Assembly: GCF_040655075.1 (NCBI RefSeq)
Contig: NZ_JBFAJC010000013.1
Coordinates: forward strand, 62,001-126,000
From: Actinoallomurus sp040655075
GTDB lineage: Bacteria > Actinomycetota > Actinomycetes > Streptosporangiales > Streptosporangiaceae
Length of the DNA: 64,000 bases
Direction of reading: 5' to 3'
Shown: piece by piece, positions 40,791 through 49,084 of the stretch
Position numbering within the stretch: the first letter of the stretch is position 1
Layout: each line of letters starts with the position of its first letter
Notes under the pieces: generated by a model
What the model saw: the letters and a program-made list of their open reading frames with translations, nothing else
The model's database searches: none
Told to the model about the DNA's origin: nothing
Position numbers and translations under genes: made by a program

Positions 40791-41642
40791 CTATCCAACC
40801 GTCGAGGCGGTGTGTCGCCCGCCGTTCACAAAGCGGTCATCTTCGGCCAGCACGGCCCGCGCCTGGCGGACGACGGCGACGTCGACGAAACCGCCGTCGG
40901 GGAGGGCGACGGCACCGATCCCCGTCGCCTCGCCCTCCTCGTAGGCGGCGACGATCCGCCGGGCGGCGGCCACCTCCTCCGGGGTCGGGCGGTACGCCTC
41001 GGCGATCATCGGCAGCTGGGCGGGGTGGATCGCGGCCCGGCCGCGGAAGCCCAGGGCACGGCCGAGCCGGCAGGAGGCCTCGAGCCCGTCGAGGTCCCGC
41101 ACGTCGGGATGGACGGACTGGACCGGGGCCGGCAGGCCGGCCGCCCGTGCGGCGACGACGATCCGCGACCGCGCCCAGGCCAGGCCTCCCTCGTCGGTCA
41201 CGCCGAGGTCCGCCTTCAGGTCCGCCTCGCCGAGCCCGACGCTCGCCACCGCCGGATCGGCGGTCGCCAGCTCGTGGGCCCGCTCGACCCCCAGCGCGGA
41301 CTCCAGCAGCAGGTGGAGGGCGGTGCCGGGGACGAGGGCCGCGATCTCCCGTACCTGCTCCACGGATTCGATCTTCGGTAGGCGGACGCCTTCCGTCGCC
41401 GGGAGCAGCTCACGCAGGACCGCCAGGTCGGCGCGGCCCCACGGGGTCCGGACGTCGTTGACGCGCACCTGGACCGGGCGCGGCGGGTCCGCCAGCAGCC
41501 CGGCGACGTGCTCCCGAGCCTGGTCCTTGTGCGCGGGCGCGACGGCGTCCTCCAGGTCGAGGATCACCACGTCGGCATCGGTTGCGAGCGCCTTGGCCAC
41601 CCGGTCGGGCCGGTCCGCCGGGACGTACAGCAGGGTCGGCAT
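40791..41642 (-). CDS. CitE/HpcH-type CoA ester lyase
   Basis: A 283-residue barrel enzyme of the HpcH/HpaI aldolase family, CitE branch, which cleaves or condenses acyl-CoA thioesters such as malyl-CoA or citramalyl-CoA. Landmarks: MPTLLYVPADRPDRVAKAL (N-terminus), VVILDLEDAVAP (metal-binding DLED), VRLPKIESVEQV (Glu/Lys of the active site), LLLESALGV and GRAAIHPAQLPMI (IHPxQ). The preceding CaiB-type CoA transferase would supply a CoA thioester, so the two may act in sequence on a carboxylic acid. About 60 bases of its 5' end are duplicated upstream (see 41649-41705). Confidence 0.88.
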   Translation of the reverse strand: MPTLLYVPADRPDRVAKALATDADVVILDLEDAVAPAHKDQAREHVAGLLADPPRPVQVRVNDVRTPWGRADLAVLRELLPATEGVRLPKIESVEQVREIAALVPGTALHLLLESALGVERAHELATADPAVASVGLGEADLKADLGVTDEGGLAWARSRIVVAARAAGLPAPVQSVHPDVRDLDGLEASCRLGRALGFRGRAAIHPAQLPMIAEAYRPTPEEVAAARRIVAAYEEGEATGIGAVALPDGGFVDVAVVRQARAVLAEDDRFVNGGRHTASTVG

Positions 41643-41648
41643 CTCAGC

Positions 41649-41705
41649 TCACCCCCGGTCCCGCAGCACGGGGTCGGCCCCTCGATGACACTGCAGGGTC
41701 GGCAT
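41649..41705 (-). repeat. Duplicated start region of the CitE-like gene (18-codon reading frame)
   Basis: The block GCAGGGTCGGCATCTC (plus strand) and the following TCAC, CCC and GCAG elements occur twice, at about 41629 and 41693, so the ribosome binding region and first codons ATGCCGACCCTG of the CitE-like gene are repeated. The upstream copy opens an 18-residue frame, MPTLQCHRGADPVLRDRG, that ends six bases before the real start. Translation of the short frame would deliver ribosomes to the CitE-like gene. It looks like a recent tandem duplication rather than a gene. Confidence 0.7.
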
Positions 41706-41742
41706 CTCGGCTCACTCCCGATCCCACGGCAGAAGCGGCACC

Positions 41743-42930
41743 TCAGATCACCCCGCGGGCGCGCAGCGCGTCGATCTCGGCGGTGGTCAGGCCGGTCTCG
41801 GCGAGGACGCGGTCGGTGTCGGCGCCGTGCGCGCGCCCGGTCCACCGCAGCGCCCCCGGCGTGGCCGACAGGCGGAACAGGACGTTCTGCATGCGCAGCG
41901 GCCCGAGGTCCGGGTCGTCCACGGTCGTGATCGCCTCCAGCGCGGCGAGCTGCGGGTCGGCCATGATGTCGCGCACGTCGTAGATGGGCGCGACCGCCGC
42001 CTCGGCCTTCTCGAACTCGGCGAGGACCTCCTCCCGGGTCCGCTCGCCCACCCACGCGGCGACCGCCGCGTCCAGCTCGTCGGCGTGCCGCGCCCGGCCG
42101 GCGCCGGTGGCGAACCACGGCTCGTCGACGAGCTCGGGCCGGCCGACGAGCCGCATGACGCGCTCGGCGATGCTCTGCGCGGAGGTGGAGACGGCGACCC
42201 AGGAGCCGTCCGCGCACCGGTAGGTGTTGCGCGGCGCGTTGTTGACCGAGCGGTTCCCGGTGCGCGGCGGGACGAGGCCGAGCTGGTCGTACCCGGTCGG
42301 CTGGCCGCCGAGCACCGTCAGGATCGGCTCGAGGATGGACAGGTCGACGACCTGGCCGTTACCGGTGAGATCGCGGGCCCGCAGCGCCGTCATCACCGCG
42401 TACGCCGTGGCGAGCGCCGCGATGCCGTCGGCCAGCCCGAACGGCGGCAGCGTCGGCGGCCCGTCCGGCTCGCCCGTCATCGCGGCGAACCCGCTCATCG
42501 CCTCGGCGAGCGTTCCGAACCCGGGGCGCCGGGCGTACGGGCCGAACTGGCCGAACCCGGTGACCCGGGCCAGGACGAGACCCGGGTTGGCCTCCTGGAG
42601 CCGCTCGTACGGCAGATTCCAGCGTTCGAGGGTGCCGGGCCGGAAGTTCTCGATCACGACGTCGGCGTCGCGGACCAGGCGGAGCAGGACCTCCTGGCCC
42701 TCGGGCGCGGACAGGTCGAGGGTGATCGTCTGCTTGTTGCGGCCGAGCATCTTCCACCACAGGCCGATGCCGTCCTTGGCCGCGCCGTGCCCGCGCGCGG
42801 GGTCGGGCCTGCGGGGGTGCTCGACCTTGACGACCTCGGCGCCGAAGTCACCGAGGAACATCGCGGCCATCGGCCCGGCGAACAGCGTCGCCAGATCCAG
42901 CACGCGGACTCCGTCCAGCGGGCGGGTCAT
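41743..42930 (-). CDS. CaiB/BaiF family CoA transferase
   Basis: Type III CoA transferase that moves CoA between carboxylic acids. The 395 residues start MTRPLDGVRVLDLATLFAGPMAAMFLGDFGAEV-like (standard opening), with the catalytic Asp expected in the block following GRNKQTITLDLSAPEGQEVLLRL and ADVVIENFRPGTLERWNL. The conserved middle PYARRPGFGTLAEAMSGFA and the C-terminal FEKAEAAVAPIYDVRDI are also present. Its ATG overlaps the stop of the neighbouring ADP-ribosylglycohydrolase by four bases, showing translational coupling. Substrate unknown. Confidence 0.9.
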   Translation of the reverse strand: MTRPLDGVRVLDLATLFAGPMAAMFLGDFGAEVVKVEHPRRPDPARGHGAAKDGIGLWWKMLGRNKQTITLDLSAPEGQEVLLRLVRDADVVIENFRPGTLERWNLPYERLQEANPGLVLARVTGFGQFGPYARRPGFGTLAEAMSGFAAMTGEPDGPPTLPPFGLADGIAALATAYAVMTALRARDLTGNGQVVDLSILEPILTVLGGQPTGYDQLGLVPPRTGNRSVNNAPRNTYRCADGSWVAVSTSAQSIAERVMRLVGRPELVDEPWFATGAGRARHADELDAAVAAWVGERTREEVLAEFEKAEAAVAPIYDVRDIMADPQLAALEAITTVDDPDLGPLRMQNVLFRLSATPGALRWTGRAHGADTDRVLAETGLTTAEIDALRARGVI

Positions 42931-44270
42931 CGTCGCGGCTCCGCGAGCGCGGCCGTACGGGCGGCGAGGTCGCTGAGGCGCACGCCGTCGAAGCCGGTCA
43001 GGCTGCTGGCCACACGGTCGCGCAGCGGCCGGGTCCACTGATCGGGCAGGCGTCCCGCGCCGAGCAGGGCCCCGGCGACCGACCCGACGGTCGCGCCGTC
43101 GGAGTCGGTGTCCCAGCCGCCCGCCACCGCCGCCGCGATCGACCGGGTGAAGTCCCCCTCGCCGTGCACGAGGGCCGCGGCGACCAGGGCGGCGTTGTTG
43201 ATCGAGTGCACCCAGTGCAGGTCACCATGGCGTTCGTGCAGCCCGTCGGCGACCCGCTCGAAGTCGGCTTCCTTACGGGCGGACGCGACGGCCTCCCGTA
43301 CGGCCCGGGCCAGGCGGGAGCCGGGCGGCACCACCGCCAGACCCGCCTCGATCACCTCGTCGACGGCGCCGGCGACGAGGGCGGTCGCGCACATCGCGGC
43401 GGCGAACATCGCGCCGTACACGCCGTTGGCGGTGTGGCTGAGCCGCGCGTCCCGGTGCGCCATCGACGCGGCTGCCGCCGGGTCGCCGGGGTTCACCCAG
43501 CCGTACACGTCCGCGCGGATCTGCGCGCCGATCCACTCCCGGAAGGGGTTCCGGTACGACGCGGTCCGGGGCGGCGCGACACCGAGCAGCAGGTTGCGGT
43601 AGGCGACCCGCTCGGCGGTGAACACCCGCCCGCCCGGCAGCTCGTCCAGCCAGGCCTGCGCGACGTCGCCGGTCGTGAACCCGCGCCCGTACCGCTCGAG
43701 GACGGCCAGGGCGAGCATCGGGAAGTTGAGGTCGTCGTCCTCCGGGGTCCCGTCGAGGTTCTCGGCGAGGCTGGTGGCCGCGCTGCGGCGGTTCCACGGC
43801 CAGCGCTCGGCGGCCTCCGCGGGCAGGCCCTCGGCGGTGAACCAGCCACGGATCGGCCAGTTCCCCGTCGCCTCGGCGATCTCCCGGATGCCCTCGCGCG
43901 GGATCTTCTCCACCGGCTTGCCGAGCACGCACCCGGCGGCGCGGCCGAGCCACGCCCCGTGCACCCGGTCGTACGCGGCCGGGCGCGGTTCGCCCGCGGG
44001 CCAGTCCGGGCACGCGGCGACGATCTCCGCCAGCTCGGTCGGCTCGTCGCACGGCGACGGCACCGCCGCGAGCTCGTCGAGCAGCTGCTCGGCCAGCGCG
44101 CGCAGCTGCGGCGACGCGGGATCCGGCGAGGCGCCGGCGCGCGGCGGCGCGTCGTGACCGCCGGCTGCGTGCCAGCGCGCCGTAATCTCGGCGACGTCCC
44201 GGCCGTCCTGCGCGGCCTGGCGGAGCTCGTGCCCGATCAGGTCTTCGGGCTGGACCCAGGTCAGCCTCAT
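42927..44270 (-). CDS. ADP-ribosylglycohydrolase family protein A
   Basis: ADP-ribosylglycohydrolases are Mg2+-dependent all-helical enzymes removing ADP-ribose or related N-glycosides. This member (447 residues from the ATG at 44270) has an N-terminal extension of about 110 residues before the domain opening DRVHGAWLGRAAGCVLGKPVE. The first metal motif is EDDDLNF in place of the usual TDDT, a variant known to me from related proteins, and the second is GGWDTDSDGATVGSVAGALLG with three acidic residues. It is separated from paralogue B by an IS-like remnant and coupled to the CoA transferase. The real substrate is unknown; a nucleoside-like glycoside is possible. Confidence 0.83.
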   Translation of the reverse strand: MRLTWVQPEDLIGHELRQAAQDGRDVAEITARWHAAGGHDAPPRAGASPDPASPQLRALAEQLLDELAAVPSPCDEPTELAEIVAACPDWPAGEPRPAAYDRVHGAWLGRAAGCVLGKPVEKIPREGIREIAEATGNWPIRGWFTAEGLPAEAAERWPWNRRSAATSLAENLDGTPEDDDLNFPMLALAVLERYGRGFTTGDVAQAWLDELPGGRVFTAERVAYRNLLLGVAPPRTASYRNPFREWIGAQIRADVYGWVNPGDPAAAASMAHRDARLSHTANGVYGAMFAAAMCATALVAGAVDEVIEAGLAVVPPGSRLARAVREAVASARKEADFERVADGLHERHGDLHWVHSINNAALVAAALVHGEGDFTRSIAAAVAGGWDTDSDGATVGSVAGALLGAGRLPDQWTRPLRDRVASSLTGFDGVRLSDLAARTAALAEPRR

Positions 44271-44286
44271 CACGTTCGCGGCGCGG

Positions 44287-44497
44287 AAACTCCGGCCTTG
44301 AGGCCGGAGAGGAAGCACCGCTCACTCCTTTCTGCTACGGTGTGTGAGTCTGTGATAGCCAAGCGGATTCGCGGCCGGGCGGGCCGTGACAGCGTGGGGA
44401 GCCCTCCAGCCGTTAGGCGGGGCTGTGAACCGCGAACCACTGGCTTCTCCTTCGCGAGAGGCTGGAACCCTCGCCTTCAGGCGGGGCGGACGTCAAG
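44287..44497 (+). mobile_element. IS200/IS605-type remnant without transposase (right-end/guide-RNA-like)
   Basis: Non-coding stretch between ARH proteins A and B. On the plus strand its end has the hairpin CCTCGCC-TTCA-GGCGGGG (44469-44486) followed by CGGACGTCAAG, much like the right end of IS605/IS1341-type elements, where the TnpB guide RNA lies. A similar hairpin (CTCCGGCC-TTGA-GGCCGGAG, 44290-44309) begins the segment. No tnpA or tnpB remains. The terminal TCA (44493-44495) serves as the stop codon of ARH B on the other strand. Identification is by recollection of such ends, not by a search. Confidence 0.5.
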
Positions 44498-45629
44498 ACA
44501 GCAGCTCCGCGAACGCCTGCTCGTGCGCGCGCCGCCGGTCTCGGTCGGCCGCGTGCACGCGCTCGGCGACGGCCGCGATCGCCAGACCGGGCGCCTCCAG
44601 GTCCAGGCGGCTGGCGGCGGCGACGTCCTTCCGCCAGTCGGCGGGCACGGCGGCGATGCCGCCCAGCGCCCCGGCGATCGCGCCGCCCATGCTGGCGATC
44701 GAGTCGGCGTCGCGGCCGTAGTTGACCGCCCCGATCACGGTGTCGCTGTATCCGCCCCCCGCGATGAGCAGGAAGGCGAGGGCCAGCGGCAGCTCCTCGA
44801 TGCTGTGCGTGCGGCTGGGCCGCCGTGCGCCCAGGCCCTGGTCGCGGTAGGTGTCGGCGACCGTGTCGAACGGCCGGACCGCGTCGCGCAGGCCCTCGAA
44901 GGAGCCCTCCCAGTGCGCGAAGCCGCGCGCCCGCTCGCACACGGACTCGATCGCCGCCCTGGTGCCGTCCTTGGCCAGCCGTACAGCCGTCGCGACGACG
45001 GAGTCCGGCGTCGCCCCGGGCCGCATCGCCTCCGCCACGGTGGCCGCGAGCACCCCCGCCGCCTCCCGGCCGTAGCTGGACTGGTGCGCCCCGGCCAGGT
45101 CGATCGCCTCGGCGTACGCGCCGTCGGGATCGGCCGCGTTCACGATTCCGACCGGGGCCATGTACATCGCCGCCCCGCAGTTGACGATGTTGCCGACGCC
45201 CGCCTCACGCGGGTCGACGTGGCCGTAGTGCAGCCGCAGCGCCAGCCACTTCTCGGCGAGGAACACCCGCTGCAGCGGCAGCGCCTCCGCCTCCAGCTCG
45301 GGGATCCAGCGCTTCTCCCCCATCATCTCCGGCACGAGGTACTCCGCGGCCGAGTACGCGTCCAGATGGCCGCCCGCCCGCTCGTACACCCGGACCAGGG
45401 CGTGCGTCATGAGGGTGTCGTCGGTGACGTGCCCGTCGCCCTTGTGGTACGGCGCGATCGGGCGCGCGTTGCGCCAGTCCGCGAAGTACGGCGGCACGAT
45501 CCCGGTCACCCAGCCGTCGTAGCGCTCCCGGATCTGCTCGGGGGTCCATCCCTCCGTCGCCCCGCCGAGCGCGTCCCCGACCGCCGCGCCCACGAGCGCG
45601 CCGACGGCCCTGTCCTGCAACGGAGTCAT
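44493..45629 (-). CDS. ADP-ribosylglycohydrolase family protein B
   Basis: A 378-residue member of the family. The opening is DRAVGALVGAAVGDALGGATEGWTP, the first metal motif GDGHVTDDTLMTHAL (TDDT), the central region NIVNCGAAMYMAPVGIVNAA, and the second metal motif NYGRDADSIASMGGAIAGALG, so all expected ligands are present. The start overlaps the stop of protein C (ATGA). Its final residues ELLS and the stop come at the border of the IS-like remnant, so the C-terminus may have been changed slightly by the insertion. Expected to be cytosolic; substrate presumably the compound taken in by the transporter encoded upstream. Confidence 0.86.
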   Translation of the reverse strand: MTPLQDRAVGALVGAAVGDALGGATEGWTPEQIRERYDGWVTGIVPPYFADWRNARPIAPYHKGDGHVTDDTLMTHALVRVYERAGGHLDAYSAAEYLVPEMMGEKRWIPELEAEALPLQRVFLAEKWLALRLHYGHVDPREAGVGNIVNCGAAMYMAPVGIVNAADPDGAYAEAIDLAGAHQSSYGREAAGVLAATVAEAMRPGATPDSVVATAVRLAKDGTRAAIESVCERARGFAHWEGSFEGLRDAVRPFDTVADTYRDQGLGARRPSRTHSIEELPLALAFLLIAGGGYSDTVIGAVNYGRDADSIASMGGAIAGALGGIAAVPADWRKDVAAASRLDLEAPGLAIAAVAERVHAADRDRRRAHEQAFAELLS

Positions 45630-46651
45630 TGCGGTCCTTCCTGGTGAGCGGCCCCGAGCGGGCCGCTGAGTCCGTCGGCGATGGCGATGAGGTCGGCGCC
45701 CCGCAGCTCCGGCAGGCAGCAGCCCGCCAGGTGCCGGGCGCGCTCCCGCCAGGTCTCCGGCAGGTCGGCCCAGCCGGTGGCCGCTCCCGTCAGCGCGCCG
45801 GTCAGCGCGGGCGCCGAGTCGGCGAGCGCGGCGAGGCAGGCGGCGGCCGGCACGGCCTCGGCCAGGTCGCCGCCTGCCGCGCGGGCCAGGGCGAGCGCCA
45901 CCGGCACGGTCTGCGCGGCCGCGACGCCGTAGCTGTACACATGGTCCTGCAGGGCCGCGTCCAGGCTCGGGACGAGCGCGAACGCGTCACCGGGCAGGTC
46001 GAGCGCGAGGGCCGCCGCCCGGTGGATCGCGGTGCGCTCGGGCAGCTCCGCGAGCGCGGCCTCGACGGCGTCGCCTACCGGTGCGCCCGCCACCGCGACG
46101 GCGACCGCCGCGGCCATCGCCCCGGCCCCGTGCACCCCGTCCTCGGCGTTGGTGATCTCCGCGTCGGCGCGGGCGACCCGGGCCGCCGCATCCGGATCTC
46201 CCGGGTGCGCGGCGCCGAACGCGACCGCCCGCACGGCGGCGGCGTCGTCGAAGAAGTGCGGGTTGTCGTGGCCGCTGGCGGGCGGGCCGACGCCGCGCGC
46301 CAGGTTGTCCAGCGCGGTGCGCACCGAGATCCTGGCCCGTACGTCCTCGCCCAGCGCCGCGAACGCCGCGCGCCGGTCGGTGCCCAGCGTGCGCGCGGTC
46401 CAGGCTAGCCACTCGGCGTCGTCGGACGGGCCGACCGCGAGGGCGGCGACCGGCTGGTTCAGCGCGAACGGCACCGGCAGCGTCGTGACCCGATGGTCCT
46501 CGGCGAAGCCGTCGAGCTCGCGGCCGAGCCGGCGGGTCCACGGCGCCAGCAGCGCCCAGCGGTGGCGTGCGGCGGGCCAGCCGGCGGCGTCGCCGATGGC
46601 CAGGCCGGCGAAGGCCCCGCGGATCCGATCGCGTCGGTCCCCCGATGACAT
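45626..46651 (-). CDS. ADP-ribosylglycohydrolase family protein C (degenerate metal site)
   Basis: A 341-residue paralogue. The start (DRIRGAFAGLAIGDAAGWP) and the first acidic motif (GPSDDAEWLAW) fit the family, but the second metal motif, DADT or DADS in the paralogues, reads AALADSAPALTGALTGA: aligning the following GALxGA puts Leu where the first Asp should be. The second Asp is kept. Metal binding may therefore be weakened or changed. The protein is encoded between B and D, overlapping B by four bases and 15 bases after D. A regulatory or binding role beside active paralogues is conceivable. Confidence 0.8.
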   Translation of the reverse strand: MSSGDRRDRIRGAFAGLAIGDAAGWPAARHRWALLAPWTRRLGRELDGFAEDHRVTTLPVPFALNQPVAALAVGPSDDAEWLAWTARTLGTDRRAAFAALGEDVRARISVRTALDNLARGVGPPASGHDNPHFFDDAAAVRAVAFGAAHPGDPDAAARVARADAEITNAEDGVHGAGAMAAAVAVAVAGAPVGDAVEAALAELPERTAIHRAAALALDLPGDAFALVPSLDAALQDHVYSYGVAAAQTVPVALALARAAGGDLAEAVPAAACLAALADSAPALTGALTGAATGWADLPETWRERARHLAGCCLPELRGADLIAIADGLSGPLGAAHQEGPQ

Positions 46652-46666
46652 CTGTGTCCTCCTCCG

Positions 46667-47776
46667 CTAGCCGTTCCGCGTGTCGGCATCCGCCGACGCG
46701 TCGGCGGCCTGTCGAGTCTCCGGCGATGCGACGGCGGCCTCGCGGGCGTCCGGTGATGCGACGTCCCCGCGAGCGTCCCGTGATGCGGCGGCCCCGCGGG
46801 CGTCGGCCAGGGCATCGGCGACCTCGCGGACGTCCCGGCCCGCCACGAACGGCAGGCAGGCGCCCCGGACCGGGCCGATCGCCCGCGCCCAGCGCTCCGG
46901 GACTCCGCCTTCGCCCCGGCCCGCGCCCGCCAGCGCCCCGGCGATGGCGGCGGTGGTGTCGGCGTCGCGGCCCAGGCTCACCGCCGTCACCGCGGACTCC
47001 TCCACATCGCCGCCGCCCGCGAGGTACGCGGCGAACGCCAGGGCGACCGCCTCGGGGGCCAGGTCGGTCCAGGGGTAGTGGCGCGCGACCACGGCGTCGT
47101 GCAGGTCGGCCGCCAGCCGGTGCCGGTCGTGGTCCGCCGCGATTCGCACGGCCGCGCGGACGCTGCGGGCGGTCCAGGAGTCGTCCGGGACCGCGCTCAG
47201 ACCGCCGGCCACGACCTCGCCGGGCGCGGCGCCGGTCATCGCGACGGCGACCGCCGCCGCGACCGCCCGGCCGCCGTGGACGCCCTCGCCGCTGTGGCTG
47301 ACCGCGCCGTCGACGGCCACGAGGCGGGCCGCCTCGGCCGGGTCGCCCGCCGCGAAGATCCCGTACGGCGCGGCGCGCATCGCCAGCCCGTCGGACCAGC
47401 CGTGCTGATGCCAGCGCCCGGTCAGCGGCGGAAGCAGGCCCTGCCGCAGGGCTTGGGCCGTCCCCAGCTCGGAGAAGCCCGCGCCCTTCATCGGCCCGTC
47501 GATCGGCAGGACGTGCTCCCGGTAGGCGGCGACGACGTCCTCGGTGGTGAGGGCCGAGCCGTGCGCCCGCAGCAGCGTCGCCGCGAAGATCGCGTACTCG
47601 GTGTCGTCGGTGCCCGCCGGGCCGCCGTCCGGCCCTGGTTCGAGCTCGGTGAGGCGGCCCCAGCGCCGGGTGATCTCCTCGGGCGTGAGGTTCTCGGCGG
47701 GCCGCCCGAGGGCGTCGCCGGCCGCCAGGCCGAGCAGGCACCCCCGGGCGCGGTCCCGGAACTCCCCGTCGCTCAC
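46667..47776 (-). CDS. ADP-ribosylglycohydrolase family protein D
   Basis: A 369-residue member with canonical motifs: RARGCLLGLAAGDALGRPAENL, PAGTDDTEYAIFAATLL (TDDTE), SDGLAMRAAPYGIF and SLGRDADTTAAIAGALAGAG. After about residue 325 it ends in a low-complexity tail with repeats of ASPDA/ASRDA and ADASADAD, probably unstructured. The GTG at 47776 overlaps the stop of the solute-binding protein gene (GTGA), the firmest sign that transport and glycohydrolase belong to the same pathway. Of the four copies in the operon this has the most classical active site. Confidence 0.87.
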   Translation of the reverse strand: MSDGEFRDRARGCLLGLAAGDALGRPAENLTPEEITRRWGRLTELEPGPDGGPAGTDDTEYAIFAATLLRAHGSALTTEDVVAAYREHVLPIDGPMKGAGFSELGTAQALRQGLLPPLTGRWHQHGWSDGLAMRAAPYGIFAAGDPAEAARLVAVDGAVSHSGEGVHGGRAVAAAVAVAMTGAAPGEVVAGGLSAVPDDSWTARSVRAAVRIAADHDRHRLAADLHDAVVARHYPWTDLAPEAVALAFAAYLAGGGDVEESAVTAVSLGRDADTTAAIAGALAGAGRGEGGVPERWARAIGPVRGACLPFVAGRDVREVADALADARGAAASRDARGDVASPDAREAAVASPETRQAADASADADTRNG

Positions 47777-49071
47777 TTGTTGTAGCGCTCCAGGACCTTG
47801 TTGCCGTCATCGGTCAGCTTCTTCGCCAGCTCGTCGAGGCTGATCTTGTTGGCGAAGTAGGACTGCAGCGCCGGCGTGGCCACCTTGCTCTTGAACTCGT
47901 CGAAGCCGTTGACCTTCAGGTACGGGGCCAGGATGAGACTCTTGGCCGAGGCGGTGGCGACGTTCCAGCCGTACTTGTCGCCGGTCAGCGTCGGGTCCTG
48001 CGCGGCCGTCTTGCTCGTCGGGATCAGCCAGTCGCCCTTGGCGAGGGCCGCCTGGTGCGACCCGTTCAGGAACCAGGAGATGAACTGCATCGCCTCCTTG
48101 GGGTGCTTGCTGTCGGCGGCGACCGAGAGCGTCTGGGAGATCGCGCCCTGCTGCGTCGTCTGACCCTTGAGCGGCGGAATCGTCACCCACTGGAAGCCGC
48201 TGGGCGCCTGCTCGACGACCTGCTGGCGCAGGTAGATCCCGGCGGGCACCATCGCGTACTTGCCCGCGTAGAAGCCGGGCAGCGGGTCGGTGGTGCCCAT
48301 GCCGAGCGTCGACGGGTCGGCCGTCTTGTCCTTGTACAGCTGGTCGTGGATCCGCTGCAGGACCTCCTTCTCCTGCGGGCCGACCTTGACGGTCGTCTTG
48401 CCGCCGGAGGTCTGGAAGAAGGTGCCGCCGAAGTTCAGCGAGAGGTTGAGCACCTTGTTCACCGGGGCCTTCAGCGGCCAGGCGATGCCGTACCGCTTGC
48501 CGACGGTGAGCTTCTTGGTGATCTGCTGGAACTCGTCCCACGTCCACGGGTTGTCGACGGTGGGGATGCGCACCTTCGCCTCGTCGAGCATCTTCTTGTT
48601 GGCGAGGATGACCTGCGACTCCTGCAGGAACGGCACGCCGTAGACGCCCTGTCCGCTCTTGCCGTCGAAGGTCGCGGTGCCCCAGGCGGCGTCCGGGATG
48701 TCGCTCTTCAGCGCCGGGGGGATGAGCTTGGTCAGGTCTGTGAGGTACCCCTGAGACGCGAAGCCCGCCAGCGCGGAGGAGTCGTCGTGGATGACGTCCG
48801 GCGGGTCGCCGCCCTCGAAGGCGGTGACCAGCTGGTCGTTGACGGTGTCCCAGCTGCCCGGGGTGTACTGCACCTGGATCTTCGGGTTGGCCGAGTTCCA
48901 TTCGCTGACGAGCCGCTTGTTGGCGGCGATGGAGTCCTTCTGCCAGGCCAGGCTGAGGAACTTCAGTGTGATCGGCTTCCCGGAGTCGTTGCCGCCCCCG
49001 GAACACCCGGCGGCCAGGCCGACGACGGTGGCAGCGGCGACCGCGAGCGCGGAGCGAAGACCGCGACGCAT
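47773..49071 (-). CDS. Sugar ABC transporter solute-binding lipoprotein
   Basis: Family 1 extracellular solute-binding protein of 432 residues. The signal ends in the lipobox LAAGC (Cys23), so it is membrane-anchored outside. Typical binding-protein text follows: ITLKFLSLAWQKDSIAANKRL, YTPGSWDTVNDQLVTAFEGG, PPDVIHDDSSALAGFASQGYL, ANKKMLDEAKVRIP, and NPWTWDEFQQITKKL. It works with the two permeases encoded just upstream; the ATP-binding subunit is not in the window, as usual for actinobacterial carbohydrate systems using a shared MsiK-type ATPase. The ligand is unknown; the neighbours suggest a glycosylated nucleoside or ADP-ribose-like compound. Confidence 0.88.
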   Translation of the reverse strand: MRRGLRSALAVAAATVVGLAAGCSGGGNDSGKPITLKFLSLAWQKDSIAANKRLVSEWNSANPKIQVQYTPGSWDTVNDQLVTAFEGGDPPDVIHDDSSALAGFASQGYLTDLTKLIPPALKSDIPDAAWGTATFDGKSGQGVYGVPFLQESQVILANKKMLDEAKVRIPTVDNPWTWDEFQQITKKLTVGKRYGIAWPLKAPVNKVLNLSLNFGGTFFQTSGGKTTVKVGPQEKEVLQRIHDQLYKDKTADPSTLGMGTTDPLPGFYAGKYAMVPAGIYLRQQVVEQAPSGFQWVTIPPLKGQTTQQGAISQTLSVAADSKHPKEAMQFISWFLNGSHQAALAKGDWLIPTSKTAAQDPTLTGDKYGWNVATASAKSLILAPYLKVNGFDEFKSKVATPALQSYFANKISLDELAKKLTDDGNKVLERYNK

Positions 49072-49084
49072 TGGGTACCTCCTG

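Noticed and set aside
44164..44500. Plus-strand frame across the IS-like remnant as a piece of TnpB
   Set aside because: No RuvC-type motif or zinc-finger CxxC pairs can be seen; only the non-coding end of such an element is supported.
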